From positions 1 to 23,480 of the forward strand of contig CAZEFH010000010.1 in NCBI GenBank assembly GCA_964511435.1: a stretch of 23,480 nt of DNA, read 5' to 3'. This DNA comes from JBGSPL01 sp964511435. Lineage in GTDB: Bacteria; Patescibacteriota; CPR2; UBA1875; CAIMLA01. How positions within the stretch are numbered: position 1 is the stretch's first letter; each line of letters begins with the position of its first letter. The position numbers and the translations under genes are program-made. The notes under the pieces were generated by a model. It ran no database searches, was not told where the DNA came from, and saw only the letters and a program-made list of their open reading frames with translations. This document shows positions 6,834 through 16,023 of this stretch, piece by piece.

Positions 6834-7775
6834 CTATTCTAGACCCACAAGGGTCTTTTTTAGTTCAGTAAGGTTACTACTAAGCATCGCTTGCTTACGG
6901 ACTTCTTTGATATTCGGAAGACCCTTTAGATACCAGCCACAGAACTTACGCATCTCAATGATGGCCTGGCGTTCATTGCCAGTGTATTCAACCATTAGCT
7001 TCGCATGCTTCAGTATTAGTTCTTTCAACTGTATTTTGTCATAATTAATTGTCAGTTTTTGCTTAATTTCTTGAAAAATCCAGGGCCGTTCAAGAGCACC
7101 GCGGCCAATCATTACACCAGCAAGACGTAGATTGTCTGCTCTGGATAGGGCGGTTTCCCAATCCGTTATGTCTCCATTGCCGATAACGGGTATTTTAAGC
7201 TCTGTTGCAATCTCGTTGATTTTATCCCAGTCTGCCTCACCGCCATAACCCTGTTTTGTTGTCCTGCCATGCACAGTAACCGCGTCTATGCCGACCTTTT
7301 CTAGCTCTCTAAGAAACGGTAGTACATCGTAATCTCGCCAGCCAAGGCGTATCTTTACTGATAGCTGGCCTTTGTAGTTCTCTCGTACCGTTCTGATGAT
7401 TTCTAATGCCTTATCATAGTCACGTAATAGTCCAGAGCCACATTCATTACCAGTAATCTTTGGTGCGGGGCAGCCGAGATTGATGTCTATTCCGGCTGGG
7501 TTCAGTTTTTTCTGAACCATATTGGCGGCCTTAGCGATTATCTCGCCGTCATAACCAAATATTTGGACAATAACCGGTTGTTCTGTGGAGAGAAACTCGG
7601 CGATTTTGTAGGTTTCATTCGGGTTAAAAACAATTGCATTCGATGAAAGCATTGGCGTATAGACTATGTCTGCACCATATTCCTTACAGATAGAGCGGAA
7701 GGGCAAGGTGGTAATATTTGCCATCGGAGCGAGGACAAATACAGGTTTATTTATTTCAGACCACTTGAAAGACAT
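6834..7775 (-). CDS. dus: tRNA-dihydrouridine synthase
   Basis: Dus reduces specific uridines in tRNA to dihydrouridine with FMN and NADPH. The 313-residue protein opens with the family pattern LAPMANITTLPFRSIC (15-30). It carries the NLGCP motif with the conserved Cys at 102, VKIRLGW, the VHGRTTKQGYGG phosphate/tRNA-binding segment, IGNGDI and MIGRGAL, all typical of the TIM-barrel. It resembles the DusB-like branch, but I do not assign the subtype. Its ATG overlaps the cysS stop (TAATG), so translation is coupled. The last codons lie over the plus-strand terminator of tRNA-Gln. Confidence 0.93.
   Translation of the reverse strand: MSFKWSEINKPVFVLAPMANITTLPFRSICKEYGADIVYTPMLSSNAIVFNPNETYKIAEFLSTEQPVIVQIFGYDGEIIAKAANMVQKKLNPAGIDINLGCPAPKITGNECGSGLLRDYDKALEIIRTVRENYKGQLSVKIRLGWRDYDVLPFLRELEKVGIDAVTVHGRTTKQGYGGEADWDKINEIATELKIPVIGNGDITDWETALSRADNLRLAGVMIGRGALERPWIFQEIKQKLTINYDKIQLKELILKHAKLMVEYTGNERQAIIEMRKFCGWYLKGLPNIKEVRKQAMLSSNLTELKKTLVGLE
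6841..6861 (+). terminator. Intrinsic terminator of tRNA-Gln, inside the dus 3' end
   Basis: AGACCC (6841-6846), loop ACAA, GGGTCT (6851-6856) and then five further T (6857-6861) form a terminator on the plus strand. It starts 14 nt after the tRNA CCA and is also the antisense of the last dus codons. Confidence 0.85.
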
Positions 7776-9175
7776 TAGGCCCTACGAACTCGCTGTCCGT
7801 CCTTTGTGTCTTCGACTTCATAGCCCAGTTTAATAATTTTATCTCTCAAGTTGTCAGACTCGCTCCAGTTCTTCGAGTCACGTGCAGCTTTGCGTAACTC
7901 GACTAGCTCTAGAACCTCATCGGGAAGCTCGTTGTCAGTCATCTGATCTGCAAGTCCTAGTCCCATAACCTTGTCGCAGTCAATGAGATAGTTTATCGCT
8001 TCACGAGCATCATTTACTGAGATGCCTTGTACAATATATTTGTTCAATACCTTTACAAAATCAAAGATAACAGCCAGTCCTTTTGGCATGTTGAGGTCGT
8101 CCGATAGAGCATCCTTAAATGCTTTCTCAGAGGTTTCGATTAGTGTGTCAATCTCTTTTGAATCTGGCGTTTCGGAATTCTCAACTTCTGCTAATCTTGA
8201 AATTATACTGGTCAGACGAGCTAAGGATTCCTTGGCCTGTATAATCGATGCATCGGTAAAGTTCATTTTTTCACGGTAGTGGGACATGAGGCAAAGCATA
8301 CGAAAGTCGAGGGGTGTAATCTGGTATTTCTTTACAATATCGTCGAGGCTATAGATGTTGCCAAGAGATTTTGACATTTTTTGGCCATTTATCATTAGAT
8401 GTTCTCCGTGGAACCAGAGGCCTACGAATTTTTTGCCTGTACTCGCCTCACTTTGAGCAATCTCATTTTCATGATGAGGGAAAATAAGGTCTACTGCTCC
8501 AGCATGAATGTCGAGAGTTTCTCCTAGGTATTTCATGCTCATCGCAGAGCATTCTATATGCCAGCCCGGTCTACCTTCACCGAAAGGCGTTTTCCAGCTA
8601 GGCTCACCGACTTTTTTTGCTTTCCATAAAACAAAATCTTGGACATTATCTTTTTCATATTCATCCTGGTCTACTCTCGCCCCACTCTTCAAGCCTGAGA
8701 AATCAAGATTAGCTAGTTTTCCATACTCTGGAAATTTGGCGATAGAAAAATATACACTCCCATCCTCGGATTTATAAGCAACTCCCTTATCTAGGAGGTC
8801 TTCGATTAGAGTAATCATCGACTCAATCTCATCTGTTGCCTTGGGCATGTATTCAGGCCTTACAATATTTAGCTTCGTAAGGTCTTCAAGGAAATATTGG
8901 GTATATTCATCAGTCAATTCTGCCGCCTCGATACCCTTTTCTGCGGCTCGTTTGATAATCTTATCTTCGATGTCAGTGATATTCATTACTTCTTCGACCT
9001 TGTAGCCATAAAACTCAAGGAAGCGGCGCAAGAGGTCTTCATTGACAAAGGTTCGTAAGTTACCGATGTGAGCGTGATCATAGACGGTCGGCCCACAGGC
9101 ATACATTTTTACAACTTCAGCCTTCGGCTTAACGAAATCTTCTTTTTTACGAGTTAGGGTGTTGTAAAACTTCAT
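7775..9175 (-). CDS. cysS: Cysteinyl-tRNA synthetase
   Basis: This class I synthetase charges tRNA-Cys. The 466-residue protein has the zinc ligand C27 in YACGPTVYDHAHIGN, HIGN at 36-39, further zinc ligands C209 in GWHIECSAMS and the HHENEIAQSEA segment (234-244), and KMSKS at 266-270. Length and motif order are standard. The ATG overlaps the stop codon of the ABC transporter gene (ATGA), with GGAGG nine nt upstream. Its own stop overlaps the dus start, so it sits in a coupled recR-ABC-cysS-dus string. Confidence 0.96.
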   Translation of the reverse strand: MKFYNTLTRKKEDFVKPKAEVVKMYACGPTVYDHAHIGNLRTFVNEDLLRRFLEFYGYKVEEVMNITDIEDKIIKRAAEKGIEAAELTDEYTQYFLEDLTKLNIVRPEYMPKATDEIESMITLIEDLLDKGVAYKSEDGSVYFSIAKFPEYGKLANLDFSGLKSGARVDQDEYEKDNVQDFVLWKAKKVGEPSWKTPFGEGRPGWHIECSAMSMKYLGETLDIHAGAVDLIFPHHENEIAQSEASTGKKFVGLWFHGEHLMINGQKMSKSLGNIYSLDDIVKKYQITPLDFRMLCLMSHYREKMNFTDASIIQAKESLARLTSIISRLAEVENSETPDSKEIDTLIETSEKAFKDALSDDLNMPKGLAVIFDFVKVLNKYIVQGISVNDAREAINYLIDCDKVMGLGLADQMTDNELPDEVLELVELRKAARDSKNWSESDNLRDKIIKLGYEVEDTKDGQRVRRA

Positions 9176-10929
9176 TTGAGATATCCTCCAGACTGTATCT
9201 CAAATAGTTTAGCATAGATTCCCCGGTGATTCACGAGGTCAGCATGATTACCAAGCTCAGTGATGCGTCCCTTTTCAAGTACCGCTATCTGGTCGCAGTT
9301 CATTACCGTAGAAAGGCGATGAGCAATAATGATGGTAGTTCGGCCCTTGATTAGCTTGTCCAGTGCTCCCTTTACTAGTACTTCACTCTCAGAGTCGAGA
9401 CTTGACGTAGCCTCATCAAGAATAACGATTGGAGAATTCTTTATGAGAGCCCTAGCGATGGAGACACGCTGAGATTCACCACCCGAGAGCTTGACTCCCC
9501 TCTCGCCCACAACTGTCTTAAGCCCCTTGGGTAATGATTCAACTAGTTCTGTAAGGTTGGCTGCTTTTATGGCACGATTTACACCCTTCATGGTGTACCT
9601 TGATGCCCCGTAGGTTAAGTTATTTAGAATGGTATCGTTGAAAAGGATATTATCCTGTAATACCACGGCAATGCTTTGGTGTAGAGATTCCTGGGTTACT
9701 TTGGTGACATCTTGCCCATCGATAGTTATGGTGCCTACTGTCGGCTCCTTTAGGCGGCTGAGCAGTTTAATAATTGTTGATTTACCCACACCACTTGGGC
9801 CAACAAGTGCGAGCGATGAACCTCCAGGGATGTTTAGGTTAAGCTTTCTAATTACATTGTTTTTACCACTATATGCAAAAGAAACATCTTTAAACTGAAT
9901 GTTGGCACTGGTAACTTTTAGCTTCTTTGCTCCCTCTGTATCTAGAATGGTTGGTTTTTGGTCAAACATTTCAACTATGTCTTCGATTGATTTAAAGGAT
10001 TCAATCGCATCATCATAAAGCCAGCTGAAGTTCCATAGCGGCCAGCGGATGTAATTGATATAGGTTGCCACTAGGAAGATGTCTCCTGTTGTCATTTGGC
10101 CTTGTAGCGCCTGGTAGATAGTAATCACAATTACAGACAGTAGTAGACTCTCAGAGAGGATATTACGGACAAGTCCATACCAGAGTCTCTTGCCGCCCCT
10201 TTCAAGTGTCAGGTCATAGATCTCGCGGAATTTCTTCATAAATCGACTTGTTTCTTTGGTTTCCATGGCGTAGTGTTTCACAAGGTGAATATTTTGAAAT
10301 ACTTCAACTTGATGTCCTAGAGCTTCGTCATAGCGTTTATTTATCTTTCCGTGGTACACTCGTAACATTTCTGCCATTTTCTTGCTGACAAGAACATGAA
10401 TGGTGCTTACAACGATGCATAGGATACCAATAGTCAGGTTTAACTTGAGAAAAATTACAATCACAACGATGAAGGTAATAATCTGAGAAAGTGCCCAATT
10501 CGACATATTTTGGATGAAGTTATTGCCCCTACTGACGCCACGACTTATCTTGCTTGCTATCTTTCCGGACTGTTCATTGTCAAAGTAATCGATTGACAGT
10601 GATGCGAGATGGGCAAAGGCCTTGGTTCGGATTTGCTTCTCCATCATGATTGTTTGCTTATTTTGATAATAGGTTTGGGCGGTACCTACAGCAGCACTTA
10701 TCACGAATCCTACTCCAAACAAGACAAAATATGGTAGAAAAGATGTCATCTCAGACTGAATATTTCCAGCGCCAGAGCTGATAATATTCACAATATCATT
10801 GATAACATTACGTACTAGAAAGGGCCAATAAACAGTAATAAAAGCACTTGTAAGCGAAAAAAACGTCAGAAGATAAATATATTTGTCTGACGGCTTGATA
10901 ATCTCGATAAATTTACGCAATTTTTTCAC
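9172..10929 (-). CDS. ABC transporter, fused membrane and ATPase domains (exporter type)
   Basis: This is a half-transporter of the MsbA/MDR-like exporter type, expected to work as a dimer in the inner membrane. Residues 1-320 form the six-helix transmembrane domain (clear segments near 20-40, 65-85, 150-185 and 260-290). The nucleotide-binding domain has Walker A GPSGVGKS (377-384), Q-loop Q425, signature LSGGE (481-485), Walker B IVILDE (501-506) and H-loop H537. All ATPase motifs are intact. The substrate cannot be told from sequence; lipids, peptides or drugs are possible. The GTG start overlaps the recR stop (TAGTG). Confidence 0.92.
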   Translation of the reverse strand: MKKLRKFIEIIKPSDKYIYLLTFFSLTSAFITVYWPFLVRNVINDIVNIISSGAGNIQSEMTSFLPYFVLFGVGFVISAAVGTAQTYYQNKQTIMMEKQIRTKAFAHLASLSIDYFDNEQSGKIASKISRGVSRGNNFIQNMSNWALSQIITFIVVIVIFLKLNLTIGILCIVVSTIHVLVSKKMAEMLRVYHGKINKRYDEALGHQVEVFQNIHLVKHYAMETKETSRFMKKFREIYDLTLERGGKRLWYGLVRNILSESLLLSVIVITIYQALQGQMTTGDIFLVATYINYIRWPLWNFSWLYDDAIESFKSIEDIVEMFDQKPTILDTEGAKKLKVTSANIQFKDVSFAYSGKNNVIRKLNLNIPGGSSLALVGPSGVGKSTIIKLLSRLKEPTVGTITIDGQDVTKVTQESLHQSIAVVLQDNILFNDTILNNLTYGASRYTMKGVNRAIKAANLTELVESLPKGLKTVVGERGVKLSGGESQRVSIARALIKNSPIVILDEATSSLDSESEVLVKGALDKLIKGRTTIIIAHRLSTVMNCDQIAVLEKGRITELGNHADLVNHRGIYAKLFEIQSGGYLK

Positions 10930-11531
10930 TAAAAATCCCTTCTTCCTTCTATTGCTCTCGCTAGGGTTATCTCGTCGGCATATTCGAGATCACCTCCCAT
11001 CGGAAGGCCACGAGCGATACGAGTAACACGAATCTCGGGGTAGTTTGCAGTGATTTTTTGGAGGTACATCGCCGTCGTTTCACCTTCAAGATTCGGGTTT
11101 GTGGCAATAATAATCTCTTTTACTCCGCCAGCTTTCAGACGATCCCCTAACTGAGCGAAAAATAGTTCATCAGGACCAATACCATCAACGGGCGAAATAA
11201 CACCACCAAGAACGTGATAAAGCCCCTTAAAGCTCCCTGACTTCTCCAGTGCCACTACATCCAGCGGTTCACTTACAACACAAATGGTTGTTTGATCCCG
11301 ATGATTATCAGAACAAATGGCACAGATTTCACTATCAGTAAAGTTGCAACATACTGAGCAATACTTTATCCCTTCTTTTAGCTCCGTTGCTGCCTTTCCT
11401 AGATCCTTGGAGCTACTCTCGGGCTTCCTGAGGAGATAAAAAGTTAGCCGTTGCGCAGTCTTGGGACCGACACCGGGAAGCTTTGAAAACTCATCGATGA
11501 GTGCCTGAATAGTTTCTGGAATAATCTGCAT
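10929..11531 (-). CDS. recR: Recombination mediator protein RecR
   Basis: RecR forms a DNA-clamping ring and works with RecO in loading RecA at single-strand gaps. The 200-residue protein has the N-terminal helix-hairpin-helix (KLPGVGPKTAQRL, 17-29) and the zinc finger C58/C61/C70/C73. A Toprim domain begins with CVVSEPLDVVALE, and the C-terminal motif ARGLPMGGDLEYADEITL is present. Length matches the family. The ATG has AGGA about 8 nt upstream. It starts the coupled string leading into the ABC transporter. ybaB, its usual neighbour, lies 108 nt upstream. Confidence 0.95.
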   Translation of the reverse strand: MQIIPETIQALIDEFSKLPGVGPKTAQRLTFYLLRKPESSSKDLGKAATELKEGIKYCSVCCNFTDSEICAICSDNHRDQTTICVVSEPLDVVALEKSGSFKGLYHVLGGVISPVDGIGPDELFFAQLGDRLKAGGVKEIIIATNPNLEGETTAMYLQKITANYPEIRVTRIARGLPMGGDLEYADEITLARAIEGRRDF

Positions 11532-11562
11532 ACCTTAGTTCCTAATGTTATATAGTGTAAAG

Positions 11563-11592
11563 TTTATCGTGTATATACGGCGACGTTATCAA
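11563..11592 (-). promoter_or_regulatory. Possible promoter of recR
   Basis: Minus-strand TTGATA (11592-11587), an 18-nt spacer and GATAAA (11568-11563) would start transcription about 25 nt before the recR ATG. The match is moderate. No convincing terminator separates it from ybaB, so readthrough is also likely. Confidence 0.35.
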
Positions 11593-11639
11593 GTACTTTA
11601 CAAACTTGACAACTTTAAACTTTTTACTAACGCTTCGCG

Positions 11640-11939
11640 CTACATTCCCGGGAAACCGCCGAAGTCACCTATTTCTTTCATGATGTTTGCGGCATATTCC
11701 TGAGATTTTTTGATTGAACTTTCGAGGGCTGTTTTGATATCCTTTTCGAGAACATCAAGCTTATCGACATTTACATCTTCTTTCGCCAAGATGACTTTCT
11801 GAATTTTCTGCTCACCATTTATTACAACGGTTACTGCTCCTGATTCAACCGTAAAAACTTCGTCTTTTAGCTTCTTTTGTATTTCACGGGCCTTCTTGAT
11901 GAAGTCAAGCTGTTCTTTAGCTTTTCCAAATACTGCCAT
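11640..11939 (-). CDS. ybaB: YbaB/EbfC family nucleoid-associated protein
   Basis: These small dimeric proteins bind DNA as tweezer-like dimers and usually lie between dnaX and recR. The 99-residue product has the expected plan. An N-terminal helix (AKEQLDFIKKAREIQKKLKD) is followed by a short strand region (VESGAVTVVINGEQKIQKV) and a C-terminal helix, ending in a Gly/Phe/Pro-rich tail. The ATG at 11939 follows AAAGGAG with a 7-nt spacer. It has its own extended -10 promoter upstream. Sequence identity within this family is low, so the call rests on length, pattern and position before recR. Confidence 0.87.
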   Translation of the reverse strand: MAVFGKAKEQLDFIKKAREIQKKLKDEVFTVESGAVTVVINGEQKIQKVILAKEDVNVDKLDVLEKDIKTALESSIKKSQEYAANIMKEIGDFGGFPGM

Positions 11940-11981
11940 ATAGATCTCCTTTATTCATGATTTAGTGCTCTTTACTGAGTA

Positions 11982-11990
11982 ATTATATCA
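11982..11990 (-). promoter_or_regulatory. Extended -10 promoter of ybaB
   Basis: Minus-strand TGA followed by TATAAT (11987-11982) comes directly after the terminator stem of the upstream gene, about 40 nt before the ybaB start. No good -35 is seen. Confidence 0.5.
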
Positions 11991-12019
11991 AAACCGGCCC
12001 CAAGTTGGTAGCCGGTTTT
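11990..12019 (-). terminator. Terminator after the PMT-like glycosyltransferase gene
   Basis: A 9-bp stem pairs AAAACCGGC (12019-12011 on the minus strand) with GCCGGTTTT (11998-11990), with a 12-nt loop. The T-run is short (TTTTGAT), so termination may be partial. Confidence 0.6.
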
Positions 12020-12038
12020 GCTGTTACATAATTCCTAC

Positions 12039-13823
12039 TTATTTTAGATCATAGATGAGAATAGACCCGCCAATGTTCTCAATTGGAGTTTCCTTGTCTA
12101 ACCAAGCATAATCCATACCGCCATTTGCATCCTTCTTCATCTTAGAGTTTTGGTAGAAAGTTGCTGAAACGGCAAAGCATCCTTTTGGCTGACCATTCTG
12201 GACGTGCCATTCAATCATCCGATTGCGACCAATGTAGTAGGCTGCTGGCATGCTACCAGGAAAGACATCGACATAGGTCTGATACTGGCATTTGTGTTGT
12301 TTACTTTCATCACTGTTCTTAATCCAGTCAGCAAGGCGCTTCACGTCCTGTCCCCAGTCGAGATTACTATCAGTGAGGTACTTGTAGCCGTTTTTATAGC
12401 CTCCGACAAACTCGTTGAAGTATGAGAGGTAATAAGGATAGGTCAGTAATGAACCACTGACATACCAAACTAGTAGCAGTACCATCACTACTGTGGTAGT
12501 AATTGCAGAAAAATTTTTCTTTGTCTTCTCAAATAGGGCCGAAAAGTCTACAAGGTCAATTACGCGTGAAACTGCGACGTAGAGAAACGGAAATAGTGGT
12601 AGCATGTAGCGAATGCCGAGATTAATGCTGCCCTGCATTCCCATCGCGAGCAGTACTACTGGTAAGACCCAGAGGTAAACTTCAGTGAACCAGTCCTGTA
12701 TTTGTAATTTTTTCCTAAATAATAGCCAGAGCAAGAGAAAGATAAATACTGGGATAGCCGTCTTTAGGGCGATTGTGACTGGATAGTAGTACCACCAGCC
12801 CTTGTTTGAGGTCTGACCGAGCAGGAAGGCGTCGTGCCCACCCTCTACGTGTCCCGCAACCATCGAAAATCCTAGTAGCCACTGAGCTAGAGGCTTGGTT
12901 ACTGGATTCCCCGACATACTAGCCAGAGTGTCGGAGACGATGTTCTTAGGCATTGATTCGTAGATGAGGCCCTTTTGGACATCTGCGGGCATATTCATGG
13001 TGTGGAAGAAGTAGAAAGCCCACATCATTAGGACTCCAGAGATACAAATTACTGCAAAGGAGACTAGAGCCGAGACAAAACGTTTTTTCCAATCTTCGTT
13101 AAATATACCATTCAGTAAGTCGGTCTTTTTCTCTGTCCCTTTCCTGAATACCAGCATCAAGAAGAAGATAGCGTAAACCGGTCCTAGAATAGCCACCGAA
13201 AACTTAGTCACAAGGGCGATAAAAAATGTCAGAGCTGCAAGAAACATTCTTGTAAGAGTAGGCTTCTTTAGATAGTAGTAGACGGTAAAGATGTTGAGAA
13301 AGAGTGCCAGGGAAATACCTAGATCAGTAGTGACAAAGCGTGAGTGCGCAATAATACTGGAATCAAAAGCATAGAGTGTTAGGGCAAAAACACCAGCCTT
13401 GGGTCCGAAGAGCTTGCGTGCCCAGGAGAATACCAAGAAGCCGAGAAATACTGAGAGCAGCATCATTGGTATATGTGTGGCTGCCAGCATTGCATCTGGA
13501 TTGTTGCCTGGTGTCTCGTAGAGGAATTTCCAGCCCATCTGCCACTGATTATTGATAACGGGGTTGTTGCTACGCCAGTAGTCGTAAGGGAAGGCAACAT
13601 CCATCGCGAGTAGAGGTATCGCAGCAAGGTCTTTGATAAGCGGTGGATGTTCAGGGTTAAGTCGATAGTCGCCTGTAGTAATGTAGCTGTAGCCCGATGG
13701 TATATGGGCAATCTCATCAACGATAGATGAGTCCCCTTTTGACGACAAGTACATCGTTGTAAACATTATTCCCAAAATAATGGGAACGAGTAGATAGTGC
13801 CAATACTTTTTGATAAAAGACAT
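12039..13823 (-). CDS. PMT/ArnT-like GT-C membrane glycosyltransferase
   Basis: This is a multi-pass membrane protein of 594 residues. It has a short cytoplasmic N-terminus, a first membrane helix at about 10-27, and then the extracytoplasmic acidic motif DEIAH (36-40). The conserved loop with NPEHPP (56-61) follows, as in PMT_2-type glycosyltransferases that take sugars from polyprenyl-phosphate. About ten further hydrophobic segments follow. A soluble C-terminal part carries DSNLDWGQD, common in this family. Proteins of this type transfer a sugar to lipid, polymer or protein on the outer face of the membrane; the acceptor is unknown. The ATG follows AAGGAGG. It is last in the glycosylation module and is followed by a terminator. 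Confidence 0.8.
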   Translation of the reverse strand: MSFIKKYWHYLLVPIILGIMFTTMYLSSKGDSSIVDEIAHIPSGYSYITTGDYRLNPEHPPLIKDLAAIPLLAMDVAFPYDYWRSNNPVINNQWQMGWKFLYETPGNNPDAMLAATHIPMMLLSVFLGFLVFSWARKLFGPKAGVFALTLYAFDSSIIAHSRFVTTDLGISLALFLNIFTVYYYLKKPTLTRMFLAALTFFIALVTKFSVAILGPVYAIFFLMLVFRKGTEKKTDLLNGIFNEDWKKRFVSALVSFAVICISGVLMMWAFYFFHTMNMPADVQKGLIYESMPKNIVSDTLASMSGNPVTKPLAQWLLGFSMVAGHVEGGHDAFLLGQTSNKGWWYYYPVTIALKTAIPVFIFLLLWLLFRKKLQIQDWFTEVYLWVLPVVLLAMGMQGSINLGIRYMLPLFPFLYVAVSRVIDLVDFSALFEKTKKNFSAITTTVVMVLLLVWYVSGSLLTYPYYLSYFNEFVGGYKNGYKYLTDSNLDWGQDVKRLADWIKNSDESKQHKCQYQTYVDVFPGSMPAAYYIGRNRMIEWHVQNGQPKGCFAVSATFYQNSKMKKDANGGMDYAWLDKETPIENIGGSILIYDLK

Positions 13824-13840
13824 TTTCCCTCCTTACCTTT

Positions 13841-14746
13841 CTAGTCCCAATTTAATATATGTTCTTCGTATGTTTTACCGGTACGTTTCTTTAGGTTTTT
13901 CTTGGCATATTTGCCGCTCATCAGATTGCCAAGAACAATAAACATATCCTTAAACTCCTTCAGAGCAGAAGAAAGTCCATATTTAGCATTCTTGTCCTCG
14001 TCGTACCAGTCAACGGGGACTTCAACTGTCTTGAAATGATACTTTTGGGCAATCGCAAGATATTCTGTATCAAAACCGAATCCATCCAAGGTTTGCAGTC
14101 CCGAAAGAAACTTTGCCACACTGCTCTTATATAGTTTAAAGCCACAACGTTGATCGACATAGCTCTGATTTAGGAAAACCGTGAATATCAGGTTCCCGCC
14201 GCGGCTTATTAACTGTCTGAGGCGACCTTGTTTTCCCTTTGCCTGGTAGTCTAGGGCATGGCCGAAGATAAGTACTTCCAAGACACTCTTTATTCCATGA
14301 AAAACGGCTCCGATGTAGCTCGGCTTGTATGGATGTGGCTCCTTGATATAGCGCGAACCCATCACGATGTCATAACCATCTTTCTCTGCAAAAGGGAGCA
14401 GCTTTTCAACTTCAAATATATCAGTCGAGTTGTCTGCGTCCATAAACATTACATATTTACCACTAGCGGCCTGGAAACCACGTTTAAGCCCAGCACCCTT
14501 ACCTTTTCCTTGACCCGGAATTGGCTCAAGGTATTCAAAATGATCAATATCATCAGCAAATGTCTTTGCTACCGCAATCGAGTCATCTGTACTTCTATCA
14601 TCTGAAAGTATTACTTCGCATTTGTACTTTTGAGAATCCACAAATTCATCGATACGACGGAGTGTTTTCTCAATCCTCGGACCCTCATTAAAAAACGAAA
14701 TGATGATACTGAGGTAGATATCTTCTTTTTTCTTTACATCAGGCAT
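13841..14746 (-). CDS. GT2 glycosyltransferase, Alg5/DPM-like (polyprenyl-phosphate sugar synthase)
   Basis: This protein probably makes a polyprenyl-phosphate-linked sugar from a nucleotide sugar on the cytoplasmic face. The 301-residue product has the GT-A core LSIIISFFNEG (12-22), SDDRSTDDS, and GQGKGKGAGLKRGF, which is typical of Alg5-like enzymes. The metal-binding DADNSTD, MGSRY and the DQRCGFKLYK motif of the family are present. One or two weakly hydrophobic stretches (near 140-185) may touch the membrane, but no C-terminal membrane domain is present. The pairing with a GtrA protein and two multi-pass proteins fits synthesis, flipping and transfer of a lipid-linked sugar. The ATG follows AGGAGG. 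Confidence 0.87.
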   Translation of the reverse strand: MPDVKKKEDIYLSIIISFFNEGPRIEKTLRRIDEFVDSQKYKCEVILSDDRSTDDSIAVAKTFADDIDHFEYLEPIPGQGKGKGAGLKRGFQAASGKYVMFMDADNSTDIFEVEKLLPFAEKDGYDIVMGSRYIKEPHPYKPSYIGAVFHGIKSVLEVLIFGHALDYQAKGKQGRLRQLISRGGNLIFTVFLNQSYVDQRCGFKLYKSSVAKFLSGLQTLDGFGFDTEYLAIAQKYHFKTVEVPVDWYDEDKNAKYGLSSALKEFKDMFIVLGNLMSGKYAKKNLKKRTGKTYEEHILNWD

Positions 14747-14775
14747 TATTCCTCCTATATGTCTATATTAACTGA

Positions 14776-16011
14776 TTATTTCTTCGCTGAATACTGATTT
14801 GTGTACTGATTTGATATCTTGGGGTTTCCCTGCCAGCCATAAAAATATTTCTGGAAATTGTAATAAACTGATAAAAATAAAAATAAAGAAAAGATAAGAG
14901 TCATCGCTAGTCGGGCTGATTTATTGTATGGGAAGGTTCGTACCCAGCTTGTGAGAAGGTAGTCAAGCATCATCGCACTAATAATAAAGACCACCGGAAG
15001 GATAAGTGAAAGTCCTTGAATAGTTTGAGTGGCTGCCAGTGAGACTAGCACAAGCCCGATGAGTAACCATAGCAGAATAAACTGATGCTTCCTCTTTCCG
15101 CCATGGAAGAAGGCATAGACGACTCCACAGACTGTACTGATAGATACAAATGGATCAAGAAGAGGCTCTACTGAAACTGTGACGTTATTGAGATAGGCCG
15201 ATCCAGAGAACAAGCTCAGGATGTTTGTTCCTATGTTAATGTAGAAAGTTGCAAAAGATCCAGGTGAAAGGTAGCTCGCAAGCACCCCAAACTGTGAGCG
15301 CATCAAATAGATGTATGTTCCGCTGGCGACAGCAATAATTAAAACGGTTACAATCAGTTGCCAGCGGTATACCTGGAATACTTTTGGGTTCTTTAGTGCT
15401 ATCACAATCCCAGCCACAAAGATTAGTACACCCATAATAGTGAAGAAGGGGCTGAGAAATATGCCGGCGGCCGATAAAATTGCAGACAGGATAAACATTA
15501 GCCAGTTTTTATCGCGAAATGCAATGGTGATGAAATACAGAATTGCCATCTGAAGGGCAATCACAAGCATTACCGGGCTCACTACACTCGAGAAAATTAG
15601 CATAGTCGTATTGGTTGCCATCAGCAGAGTTGCGATTAGGGCTACCTGCTTATTAAACCAGCTCTTTACAAAGAGGAAGAAGAATAGTGATGCGAGGATA
15701 CCAGTGATGGCCGAAAATAATCTCAGAATTAGTGGACTAAAATGGGTAAGTTGAGCCAGTAGACCCAGTTTGGCAGAATAAATAATGTTAGAAATGTCCC
15801 CCGTGAACTCTGGGTGTTTCATAAATCTATCTGCATTACCGAGAAGCACTAGCTCTTCTTTGGAAAATCCCTTGAAGGAGCCGAGCCCCCAGATGCGCCA
15901 GAGTGCTCCAACGAAGATAATGATTATCGCAAGAAAAAGAAACTCGTTGGTCGAGATATAGCTAGCAGTTTTTGCCTGTATTTTCTGAGTTACTTCTTTT
16001 AGGGATGGCAT
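14776..16011 (-). CDS. Multi-pass membrane protein, probable GT-C-type glycosyltransferase
   Basis: The 411-residue protein has roughly ten hydrophobic segments. Its first is at about 25-45, followed by an outer loop with FSKEELVLLGNADRF. In GT-C enzymes this position holds an acidic DE-type motif, here perhaps the EE of KEE. It is shorter than the 594-residue neighbour and lacks a large soluble C-terminus. The last part is a basic, Tyr/Asn-rich tail (NQYTNQYSAKK). It may be a second PMT-like transferase or a polymer-handling membrane protein; the evidence is topology and neighbours. The ATG follows AGGAAACCT, and it lies 12 nt downstream of the GtrA-like gene. Confidence 0.6.
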   Translation of the reverse strand: MPSLKEVTQKIQAKTASYISTNEFLFLAIIIIFVGALWRIWGLGSFKGFSKEELVLLGNADRFMKHPEFTGDISNIIYSAKLGLLAQLTHFSPLILRLFSAITGILASLFFFLFVKSWFNKQVALIATLLMATNTTMLIFSSVVSPVMLVIALQMAILYFITIAFRDKNWLMFILSAILSAAGIFLSPFFTIMGVLIFVAGIVIALKNPKVFQVYRWQLIVTVLIIAVASGTYIYLMRSQFGVLASYLSPGSFATFYINIGTNILSLFSGSAYLNNVTVSVEPLLDPFVSISTVCGVVYAFFHGGKRKHQFILLWLLIGLVLVSLAATQTIQGLSLILPVVFIISAMMLDYLLTSWVRTFPYNKSARLAMTLIFSLFLFLSVYYNFQKYFYGWQGNPKISNQYTNQYSAKK

Positions 16012-16023
16012 AGGTTTCCTAGT

